DNA of 6,486 bases from Phycisphaerae bacterium (lineage in GTDB: Bacteria > Planctomycetota > Phycisphaerae > Phycisphaerales > SM1A02). The position numbers and the translations under genes are program-made. Location: NCBI GenBank assembly GCA_016873355.1, contig VGXK01000118.1, positions 1 through 6,486 of the forward strand. The letters are read 5' to 3'. Shown one piece after another: positions 1-6,067 of the stretch; within the stretch, counting starts at the first letter, position 1, and each line of letters opens with the position of its first letter. A model generated the notes under the pieces. That model had not been told where the DNA came from. It saw only the letters and a list, made by a program, of their open reading frames with translations, and searched no databases.

Positions 1-425
1 TGGAGCATCCGGTCGAGGGCGGCGTCGACGCGTGGCTCGCGCTGCGCGATGCGCTCGCGCGCGGCGAACTCGTGGCGATTCTCGCGGATCGGGTGATGCC
101 GGGGCAGCGCGGCGCGACGATCTCCTTCTTCGAACGCGCGTCGGCTCTCCCCGCGGGACCCGTGCGACTCGCGGCGATCTCGGGAGCGCCGATCGTGCCG
201 ACCTTCATGATTCCCGGCTCGGACGGCGCGAGCACGCTTCGATTCGAGGCGCCGATCGAGGTCGACGACGCGACGCGTGCGATCGACGACTCGCATCCGG
301 GACAGCGAGCCCTCGTTCGGGCGATGGAGCGCGCCATCCGCGCGGCGCCCGATCAATGGCTCGTCGTCGAGGGACCCTGGATCGATCGAGCGGATCGGTC
401 CGGCGCGGACGCGCCGCTATCATGA
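1..425 (+). CDS. Lysophospholipid acyltransferase family protein (LpxL/HtrB-like), 3' part only
   Basis: This is the C-terminal 140 residues of an open frame that enters from the left edge (first whole codon at position 3). No stop precedes it, so the start and the family's HX4D catalytic box lie outside the window. Visible family hallmarks are GELVAILADRVMPGQRG followed by ISFFERASALPAGPVRLA, then SGAPIVPTF. This is the usual LpxL/HtrB order: a 'DR.. G' acceptor loop, 'FFG..A.LP.GP..LA', 'GAPI.P'. The tail PDQWLVVEGPW matches the family's terminal 'P.QW...W' motif. Such enzymes transfer acyl groups from acyl-ACP to a lipid acceptor at the inner membrane. Stand-alone members are regular parts of aryl-polyene and flexirubin clusters, where they are thought to attach the polyene to a lipid. 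The stop codon overlaps the ATG of the acyl carrier protein (ATGA at 422-425). The pigment-cluster role is inferred from context; a lipid A acyltransferase is the alternative. Confidence 0.85.
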   Translation, partial: EHPVEGGVDAWLALRDALARGELVAILADRVMPGQRGATISFFERASALPAGPVRLAAISGAPIVPTFMIPGSDGASTLRFEAPIEVDDATRAIDDSHPGQRALVRAMERAIRAAPDQWLVVEGPWIDRADRSGADAPLS

Positions 426-709
426 CCGCCACGACGATGGTTGCTCGCGACACGGTTCGTTCGGCGGTCGAGAAGGTGCTTCGCCAGGACCTCAAGTTCG
501 GCTCGATCGAGGTGACGGACGAGACGAAGCTCGTCGGCGGCGACCTGCCGCTCGATTCGCTCGACCTTCTCATGGTCGTCACCGGCACCGAGAAATCGCT
601 CGGCGTGAAGCTGCCCAGCCGCCGAATCGACGCGAACGCGATGCGCACCGTGGGATCGTTCGTCGATTTCGTCTGCGCCGAACTTTCCGCGACGGCCGGG
701 AGGCGGTGA
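422..709 (+). CDS. Acyl carrier protein
   Basis: A 95-residue protein of ordinary ACP length. The 4'-phosphopantetheine attachment motif is LPLDSLDLLMVV, with the modified serine at residue 46 (codon 557-559). The pattern 'DLPLDSLDLL...EK.LGVKLPSRRI' is the canonical helix II-III region, and VGSFVDFVCAEL fits helix IV. It would carry the growing acyl chain as a thioester in the cytoplasm for the dehydratase and ketosynthase encoded next. The start at 422 is chosen because ATG overlaps the upstream stop (ATGA). No clear Shine-Dalgarno site precedes it, so translation probably depends on coupling to the acyltransferase gene. A second in-frame ATG at 437 (residue 6) is an alternative. The leucines after DS (DSLDLL) resemble ACPs of aryl-polyene/FabF-like secondary pathways, but housekeeping use cannot be excluded from this gene alone. 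Confidence 0.93.
   Translation: MTATTMVARDTVRSAVEKVLRQDLKFGSIEVTDETKLVGGDLPLDSLDLLMVVTGTEKSLGVKLPSRRIDANAMRTVGSFVDFVCAELSATAGRR
699..703 (+). promoter_or_regulatory. Shine-Dalgarno site for the dehydratase gene
   Basis: GGAGG lies inside the last codons of the ACP gene, 5 bases before the ATG at 709. That ATG shares its A with the ACP stop (TGATG). This supports the start at 709 and tight translational coupling. Confidence 0.7.
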
Positions 710-1230
710 TGGATCGGCACGAGGCCGCGCGCGACGACGCGCTCGCCGTGGAGATGCTGCCGCAGCGGCCCCCCTTTCGACTCCTGACTCGCGCCGAATT
801 CAACGGCGGTTGCGCCCGTGGTCGCTGGGTGCTCGACGGCGGAGAGTCCTTTTTCTCCGGTCACTTCCCGAACGATCCCGTGGTTCCGGGCGTGCTCATC
901 GTCGAATCGATGGCGCAGCTCGCATCGCTGGCGATGGCGGCGCCCACGGGCACGCCGCCGCGCGACGGCGCCGCGACGATCGACTCGGGGGCTCGCGAGA
1001 CCGCCGCCGACGGTCGCGGCACCGCGCGCGCGAGCGTCGTCGCGCCGCCGCTGCTCGTTCGGATCGACGTCCGCTTCCGCTCCGTGGTGCGGCCGCCGGC
1101 CGAGCTGCTTCTCGAAGCGCGGCTCGATCGCGAGATCGGTCCGCTCGCCGAGTTCGAAGCGAGCGCGCGGCTCGGCGATCGTGTCGTGGCCGAGGGACGC
1201 CTCACGCTCCGCGCCGGGAGCGTCGCGTGA
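709..1230 (+). CDS. FabZ-like 3-hydroxyacyl-ACP dehydratase (hot-dog fold)
   Basis: A 173-residue protein; FabZ enzymes are usually about 145-150. The FabZ active-site block is intact: FSGHFPNDPVVPGVLIVESMAQ, with predicted catalytic His52 in GHFP and Glu66 in VESMAQ. The N-terminal LPQRPPFRLLTR matches FabZ 'LPHR.PFLLVD'. The second half, RIDVRFRSVVRPPAELLLEARL, corresponds to 'GID.aRFrr.V.PGDqL', but PGD is replaced by PPA. Residues about 79-113 form a low-complexity Ala/Gly/Thr/Arg insertion between the central helix and the next strand, which explains the extra length. Expected reaction: dehydration of 3-hydroxyacyl-ACP to trans-2-enoyl-ACP in the cytoplasm. With no reductase visible, this suits polyene building (ApeI/ApeP-like role, inferred). 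The start is set by the ACP-stop overlap and the GGAGG at 699-703. Confidence 0.9.
   Translation: MDRHEAARDDALAVEMLPQRPPFRLLTRAEFNGGCARGRWVLDGGESFFSGHFPNDPVVPGVLIVESMAQLASLAMAAPTGTPPRDGAATIDSGARETAADGRGTARASVVAPPLLVRIDVRFRSVVRPPAELLLEARLDREIGPLAEFEASARLGDRVVAEGRLTLRAGSVA
1216..1220 (+). promoter_or_regulatory. Shine-Dalgarno site for the ketosynthase gene
   Basis: GGGAG ends 6 bases before the GTG at 1227. That GTG overlaps the dehydratase stop as GTGA (1227-1230). This is the main reason to choose this GTG over the in-frame ATG at 810. Confidence 0.65.
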
Positions 1231-3473
1231 CGCTCGAGCCGATCGCGGTGACCGCGGCGGCGCTTCGCACCGCCCTCGGCAACTCGCGAAGCGAAGTGCT
1301 TCGCCGCGCTCTCGACGGCGAGCGGGCGCTCGCGAACTCGGCGGCGCTCGAAGGCGCGGGAACGAGCGATCGCACGTTCGCGGCCAGCGGCGCTTCGAAC
1401 GGCGCCGATCGCGCCGAGGATCTTCTGGCCCGAGCGCTCGCCGATGCGCTCGCCGAGGCGGGAGTCGAATCGCCCGATCGTCTCCGCGATCGCCGCACGC
1501 ACATCGTGGTCGGCACCACGCTGCACGGAATGCGGCACCTGCGCGAGTTCCTGCGCGGCGGGCCGGCGAAGGGCGCCGGACTGCTCACCGCGGGCTCGGT
1601 GCTTTCGATCGCCGCCGATCGCTGCGGCCTGCGCGCCGCCGGCGTCACCATCTCCACTGCGTGCGCGTCGGGAATCACGGCGATCGGCATCGCGTGCGAT
1701 CTGCTCCGCGCGGGGGACGCCGATCTCGTGCTCGCGGGCGGCTACGACCCCGTAAGCGAGTTCTCGCACGCCGGGTTCGACAGTCTTCGACTGCTCGCAT
1801 CGGATGCGCCGCGACCGTTCGCGCAGGATCGCGACGGCATGCGCACCGGCGAAGGAGCGGCGATCCTTGCGCTCGAGCGGGAACGCGACGCACGCACGCG
1901 CGGCGCGACCGTGCTGGCGCGCGTGGCGGCGGTGGCGGAGAGTTCGGACGCCTTCCATCTCACGCAGCCTCATCCCGACGGCGACGGTGCGGCGGCCGCA
2001 ATCGCCGAGGCGATCTCTCGCGGCGGAGATCCGGATCTCATCGTGGCCCACGCCACCGGCACGGACGCGAACGACCTCTCGGAGTACCGCGCCTACGAGC
2101 GCGCCTTCGACGATCGGCTCTCGTCGATTCCCGTCACCGCGCCGAAGTCGGCGCTCGGTCACACGCTCGGCGCCGCGGGCGCCGTCGATGCGGCGCTCTG
2201 CATCGCCATGGCGGAGTCGGGCCGGATCATGCCGACCATGACGCGGGACTGCGACCTCGATCGAGATTCGTTTCCGCATCTTGCGCTCGTCACGAAGCCG
2301 ATGTCGTGCACGCTCTCGCGCACGCTCAATCTCGCGCTCGGATTCGGCGGATCGAATGCGGCCCTTCTGCTCGACCATCGCGGCGCCGCGCCGCCAGGGT
2401 CGCACGCGGCACGAACCCCCGCTCGCTCCAGCGTTCCCCGATTCGAGATTCCGCCGGATCACGAGTCGCCCGCCGACGAGATCCTGATCACGGGCGTCTC
2501 CGCGATCGTCCCGGGGGCCTGCGCCGCCGGCGAATCGATCGCCGACATGCCCGCGCTCGTTTCCGGCGACGTCGACGACTCGCTGCTCGCTCCGCTCGTC
2601 GACGCCCGCGCGGCGCGCCGCATCGCGTGCGTGTCGCGGCTCGTGCGCGCCGCCGTGCGCCTGGCGATCGACGACGCATCGCTGCCGGCGGATCTGCTGA
2701 CGCGGGTCCACGCGATCTGCGCCACGCAGCACTCGGCGATCGGCTACAGCCTGGACGCCTATCGCGAGGTGATCGAGGGCGGCCTCGGCGGCGGCAATCC
2801 GCTGCTCTTCGCCGAGAGCGTGCCGAACGTGCCCGGGGCGCAGTGCTCGCTCGCCTTCGGCATTCGAGGTCCCGCGATCAGCGTGATCGGCTCGCGAAGC
2901 GCGTTCGTGGAAGCGCTGATGATCGCCCGCGCGAGAATGATCGCGCGCGGCGTCGAGCGCGTGATCGTGGTCGCCGCCGAGGAGCGGCATCCGCGACTCG
3001 ACGAGGTGCTCGTGGCGTGGCGACTCGCGAAGAACGGCGATGCGATGAGCGCCGCCGGCGCCGTGGCGTTCGTGCTCGAGCGAGCGGACGCGGCGCGAGC
3101 GCGCGGTGCGCGATCGCTCGCGCAACTCGGCGCCGTGTCGTGGCTCGCTCCCGCAACGCGGCATTGGCGTCGCATCGTGGACGCGGGGCGCGAATTGCTC
3201 GCCGCGAGCATCGGCCGAGTCGACGCGCCGGCGCGGCCGGGACCGCTCGGCCGCCTCGAGCGTCGAATGCTCGGCGAACGCCTCGGCGAGACGCTCGGCG
3301 CCGAGCTTCACGCGGCGGGACCGGCCCTGCTGGCGGCGCGTCGCATCGCCCGGCGCGAATCGGGCACGGTCCTGGCGTTGGACAGCTTCGGCGCCGTGGC
3401 GCTTGCGGACTTCAGGGCGCTCGCCGCCGAAGCGCCGCATTCGAGAGCACTGCAAGAATCGCGATCGCGGTGA
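1227..3473 (+). CDS. Beta-ketoacyl-ACP synthase fused to a catalytically dead ketosynthase (KS-CLF fusion)
   Basis: A 748-residue protein, nearly twice the length of FabF. Domain 1 (about 1-384) is a complete ketosynthase. It has STACASG with nucleophile Cys146, HATGT with His275, KSALGHTLGAAG with Lys307 and His312, and the terminal GFGGSN loop (372-377). After a Pro/Arg/Ser linker (about 385-418), domain 2 (about 419-735) repeats the fold in shortened form. ITGVSAIVPG matches a KS N-terminus, and ISVIGSRSAFVEAL aligns with the nucleophile elbow but carries Ser558 instead of Cys. There is no HxTGT, LGETLGAE aligns with LGHTLGAA with Glu688 for His, and DSFGA (719-723) is the KS end. Domain 2 should therefore be a chain-length factor. 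The enzyme would condense malonyl-ACP units in a type II pathway. In aryl-polyene systems the KS and CLF (ApeO/ApeC) are separate proteins forming a heterodimer. I see no stop or plausible start at the junction, so the fusion appears real. GTG is chosen by GTGA overlap and the upstream GGGAG. Confidence 0.93.
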   Translation: MTLEPIAVTAAALRTALGNSRSEVLRRALDGERALANSAALEGAGTSDRTFAASGASNGADRAEDLLARALADALAEAGVESPDRLRDRRTHIVVGTTLHGMRHLREFLRGGPAKGAGLLTAGSVLSIAADRCGLRAAGVTISTACASGITAIGIACDLLRAGDADLVLAGGYDPVSEFSHAGFDSLRLLASDAPRPFAQDRDGMRTGEGAAILALERERDARTRGATVLARVAAVAESSDAFHLTQPHPDGDGAAAAIAEAISRGGDPDLIVAHATGTDANDLSEYRAYERAFDDRLSSIPVTAPKSALGHTLGAAGAVDAALCIAMAESGRIMPTMTRDCDLDRDSFPHLALVTKPMSCTLSRTLNLALGFGGSNAALLLDHRGAAPPGSHAARTPARSSVPRFEIPPDHESPADEILITGVSAIVPGACAAGESIADMPALVSGDVDDSLLAPLVDARAARRIACVSRLVRAAVRLAIDDASLPADLLTRVHAICATQHSAIGYSLDAYREVIEGGLGGGNPLLFAESVPNVPGAQCSLAFGIRGPAISVIGSRSAFVEALMIARARMIARGVERVIVVAAEERHPRLDEVLVAWRLAKNGDAMSAAGAVAFVLERADAARARGARSLAQLGAVSWLAPATRHWRRIVDAGRELLAASIGRVDAPARPGPLGRLERRMLGERLGETLGAELHAAGPALLAARRIARRESGTVLALDSFGAVALADFRALAAEAPHSRALQESRSR

Positions 3474-4635
3474 TCGCGGGCGACACGGGAAGCCTGGCGA
3501 GCAGCGCGGCGCCGGCTCCGGCGGCAAGCGCCAGCGGCAGCGAACCGTGCAGGCGCAGCACGATCCATGCGCCGATCGCGACGGCGATCCACGCGCCCCG
3601 CGCCCCGTATCCGCCGGTGCCGCTCGCGGCGACCGTGCCGACGGCGAGCTCGCTCCACTCCGCGACGCCGAGTCGTCCGAACGACGCCGCGCCGATCGCC
3701 ATCGTCGCGGCGCCGTGCAGTCGCGACGGCGAATCGCCGAGCAGCTGATCGATCGCGCGCCCCGGCGAAAGCCCCGCGCCCACCTGCCACGCGAATCGCC
3801 CGAGCGACCGGCGCGTCGGCGCCGGCGGGAACAGCGCACGCGCGCACAGCCACAGATTGATCGCGATGCCTTCGGGCCAGTCGCGGCGAAATCGGTAGTG
3901 GCTGCGGCGCTCCGGCCCCGTCTCGTAGATGCAGCGGATCGGCGCAGCGCGATAGCTCGCCCCCGCCCAGATCGCCCTCGTGATGAATTCCTCCTCCCAC
4001 GCGAAGCGGCCGCTGAGACAGCGCACCCGCCGCACGATCGAGAGCGGATAGACGCGAAGTCCGCACGGCGAGTCCTCGACGGACACGCCCGTCTGCGCGC
4101 GGATCGCGAGATCGTTCAGGCGGCGTCCCGCGAGGTTTCGAAGCGGGTAGCCGGGCGTGCCCGCGTCGCGCACGCCGCACAGCAGCACGCTCGCGGCGCC
4201 GTGCTCGCCCGCGGCCAGCTCCCGCGCCATCGACGCGAGTCGCCGTGCATCCTCCGGATCATGCTGGCCATCCGCGTCGACGGTGACGGCGAGTTCGAAT
4301 CCGCGCGCCAGCGCCGCGTCGAATCCGTCCCGAAGCGCCGCCGCCTTGCCCCCGTTCCGCTCGCGCAGGATCGCGATGCGCGTCCGCTCCGCTCGAGCGT
4401 CGTGCGCGCCGCGCTCCATCCGCGATCCCGCGTGATCGCTCTTCCCCGACGCGACCGGCGCATCGGCTTCGCTCCAGCTCCGCAGGAACTCGACCGAGCC
4501 GTCGGTCGAGCCGTCGTCGACCACGATCACGGCGTCGACGGCGCGCTCGATCCGGCCGAGCACGGCCGGAAGCGACGCGAGCGCCTGGTACGCAGGCACG
4601 AGTGCGCAGAGTCGAGGCGCGCGATCGCGGAACAC
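3412..4635 (-). CDS. Family 2 glycosyltransferase with hydrophobic (DUF2062-like) C-terminal tail
   Basis: A 407-residue protein if GTG at 4635 is the start. The GT-A domain begins at once: LCALVPAY (9-16), VIVVDDGSTDGS (36-47), NGGKAAALRDGF (94-105), VTVDADGQHDPED (117-129) with the DxD metal site, then DSPCGLRVYPL (188-198). This is the order of polyprenol-phosphate sugar transferases. ERRSHYRFRRDW (242-253) resembles the 'R.SHFRP..D' motif of pigment-cluster GT2 proteins. Residues about 301-402 are a GDSPSRLHG segment followed by three hydrophobic stretches (about 347-362, 366-382, 385-402), suggesting a membrane anchor similar to degenerate DUF2062. It probably transfers a sugar from an activated donor to a lipid or polyene product at the inner membrane; donor and acceptor are unknown. 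An ATG at 4725 would add 30 residues, but that stretch is antisense to the well-coded N-terminus of the aminotransferase and uses unfavourable codons. The 3' end overlaps the ketosynthase gene by 62 bases. Confidence 0.9.
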   Translation of the reverse strand: MFRDRAPRLCALVPAYQALASLPAVLGRIERAVDAVIVVDDGSTDGSVEFLRSWSEADAPVASGKSDHAGSRMERGAHDARAERTRIAILRERNGGKAAALRDGFDAALARGFELAVTVDADGQHDPEDARRLASMARELAAGEHGAASVLLCGVRDAGTPGYPLRNLAGRRLNDLAIRAQTGVSVEDSPCGLRVYPLSIVRRVRCLSGRFAWEEEFITRAIWAGASYRAAPIRCIYETGPERRSHYRFRRDWPEGIAINLWLCARALFPPAPTRRSLGRFAWQVGAGLSPGRAIDQLLGDSPSRLHGAATMAIGAASFGRLGVAEWSELAVGTVAASGTGGYGARGAWIAVAIGAWIVLRLHGSLPLALAAGAGAALLARLPVSPAITAIAILAVLSNAALRRRAP

Positions 4636-4654
4636 GCACCGATACGATACCGGC
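4636..4654. promoter_or_regulatory. Possible bidirectional promoter between glycosyltransferase and aminotransferase genes
   Basis: This is the only non-coding stretch, 19 bases between two divergent GTG starts. It contains GATACGATAC (4641-4650), a direct repeat of GATAC and an AT-rich island in very GC-rich DNA. On the plus strand TACGAT (4643-4648) fits a TANNNT -10 element and would place transcription start at about the GTG at 4655. On the minus strand TATCGT (4649-4644) would place it at about 4637, two bases before the GTG at 4635. No convincing -35 element or Shine-Dalgarno site is seen for either gene. Confidence 0.35.
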
Positions 4655-6067
4655 GTGTCGCGCCGCGATGCCGATGCCGAAGCGGACGAGTTCGCCGACC
4701 GCGGCCGATACCGGCGCTTCGTCAATCCGCGCTGGGCGCGGGCGCTTCGGCTCGTCGGGTGCGATCGCGAGTGGACGCATGGCGAGGGCGTTCACCTCAT
4801 CGATTCGCAGGGCCGGCGCGTGCTCGACGCGATCGCCGGCTACGGCGCCGCCACCGTCGGACACAATCATCCGCGCGTGATCGAGGCGCTGCGGTCGGCG
4901 CTCGATCGTCGCACCCCGGGCATGGTGCACTTCGGCATCCCGCCGCTCGCGGGCGCGCTTGCGGAGGCGCTGCTGCGGCGCTCCGCACCGTCGCTCGACA
5001 AGGTGCTCTTCACGAATTCGGGCACCGAAGGGATCGAAGCGGCGATCAAGCTCGCTCGCGCGTCGACGGGGCGCGCCATGATCGTCCACTGCGACCACTC
5101 CTTCCATGGATTCACCACCGGCTCGCTCTCGCTCGTCGGCGTCGATTCGCTGCGCGAAGGATTCGGCGAGCTGCTCCCCTCCCGGCGGATTCCCTTCGGC
5201 GATCTCGAGGCGCTCGAGCGCGCGCTTTCGCCGCGCGACGCGGCCGCGTTCGTGGTGGAGCCCGTGCAGGGAAAGGGCGTTCGCATTCCGCCCGACGGCT
5301 GGCTGCCCGAGGCGCAACGACTCTGTCGGCGCGTCGGCACGCTGCTCGTGATCGACGAAGTGCAGACCGCCTTCGGCCGCACCGGCGCCATGTTCGAGTG
5401 CGTGTCGCAGGGCGTCGACGATCCCGATGTCGTCGTCGTCTCGAAGGCGCTTTCGGGCGGCATGATCCCGGTCGGCGCGGTGCTCGCGCGCGAGCGCATC
5501 TGGCGGGCCATGTTCTCGTCGCTCGATCGAGCGCTCGTGCACAGCTCGACCTTCCATCAGGCGCCGCTGGCGATGAGCGCGGCGCTCGCCGTGCTCGAGC
5601 TCATCGACGACGAGCGACTCGTGGAGCGAAGCGCGCGGCTGGGAAGTCGGCTGCGCGCGTCGCTCGAGTCGCTGCGGTCGAGGCATCGATCGCTCGGCGA
5701 GGTGCGAGGGCGCGGCCTCATGATCGCCATCGATCTCGAGCCCCCGCGTCCGCTGCGAGGTCGCCTCGAGTCGATGCTCTGGCCGCAGGGATTCGTCATG
5801 TCGCTGCTCTCGGAGGGCGCCGTGCTCGCGCAAGTGGTGAGCCAGCGCTCGGCGACGGTCAAGTTCACGCCGCCGCTCGTGCTCGACGAGGCGGGCGTCG
5901 ATCGAATCGTTGCGGCGGTCGACCTGGCGCTCGCGCGTGCCGATTCCGGAGTGATCGACGGCTCGCTCGCGGCGCTGGCACGCATGGCGCGCAACTTCCT
6001 GCGGCGCGAGCCCACCCGCTCGCTTGACGCCGTCACTCGATCCGTTCGGCGCCATCCGGCGCCGTGA
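4655..6067 (+). CDS. Class III PLP-dependent aminotransferase (ornithine/4-aminobutyrate/putrescine transaminase family)
   Basis: A 470-residue protein of normal family length. Motifs in order: GHNHPRVIEAL (69-79); TNSGTEGIEAAIKLAR (120-135), the phosphate-binding loop; HSFHGFTTGSLS (148-159), stacking on the cofactor ring; VEPVQGKG (201-208); LLVIDEVQTAFGRTG (230-244) with Asp234 contacting the pyridine nitrogen; and SKALSGGMIPVGAV (263-276) with Schiff-base Lys264 (codon 5444-5446). HSSTFHQAPLAMSAALAVLE and FTPPLVLDE complete the fold. All catalytic residues are present, so it should be active in the cytoplasm, moving an amino group between an omega-amine or amino acid and a keto acid or aldehyde. 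The substrate cannot be told from sequence; it may aminate the product of the neighbouring acyl/polyene pathway or supply an amine (inference). The C-terminus runs about 45 residues past the usual fold end in an Arg/Ala-rich tail. GTG at 4655 is the only start giving the conserved N-terminal FVNPRW; no Shine-Dalgarno precedes it. The 3' end overlaps the next gene by 35 bases. Confidence 0.93.
   Translation: MSRRDADAEADEFADRGRYRRFVNPRWARALRLVGCDREWTHGEGVHLIDSQGRRVLDAIAGYGAATVGHNHPRVIEALRSALDRRTPGMVHFGIPPLAGALAEALLRRSAPSLDKVLFTNSGTEGIEAAIKLARASTGRAMIVHCDHSFHGFTTGSLSLVGVDSLREGFGELLPSRRIPFGDLEALERALSPRDAAAFVVEPVQGKGVRIPPDGWLPEAQRLCRRVGTLLVIDEVQTAFGRTGAMFECVSQGVDDPDVVVVSKALSGGMIPVGAVLARERIWRAMFSSLDRALVHSSTFHQAPLAMSAALAVLELIDDERLVERSARLGSRLRASLESLRSRHRSLGEVRGRGLMIAIDLEPPRPLRGRLESMLWPQGFVMSLLSEGAVLAQVVSQRSATVKFTPPLVLDEAGVDRIVAAVDLALARADSGVIDGSLAALARMARNFLRREPTRSLDAVTRSVRRHPAP

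Noticed and set aside
32..421. N-terminal extension of the ACP frame back to position 32
   Set aside because: The region is coded in another frame by the acyltransferase, and the extension is Arg-rich shadow. ATG 422 gives a normal ACP length.
810..1226. Upstream ATG extension of the ketosynthase frame
   Set aside because: This stretch is out of frame with the intact dehydratase and is Arg-rich. GTG 1227 has a Shine-Dalgarno site, overlaps the dehydratase stop and starts a normal KS N-terminus.
818..3748. 976-codon plus-strand frame through the dehydratase and ketosynthase genes
   Set aside because: Its translation is repetitive Arg-rich sequence in the wrong frame relative to the FabZ and KS motifs.
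861..3839. 992-codon minus-strand open frame opposite the ketosynthase
   Set aside because: It is an Arg/Ser/Ala-rich shadow with no recognisable domain, lying antisense to the KS-CLF protein whose motifs are unmistakable. Long antisense frames are common at this GC content.
4636..4725. ATG at 4725 as the glycosyltransferase start
   Set aside because: It would overlap the divergent aminotransferase gene by 71 bases. The extra 30 residues are Ser/Ala/Arg-rich with unfavourable codons, and the conserved domain begins just after GTG 4635.
3106..6027. 973-codon plus-strand frame spanning the glycosyltransferase and aminotransferase genes
   Set aside because: No domain is visible and it conflicts with two well-supported genes; it is an out-of-frame shadow.
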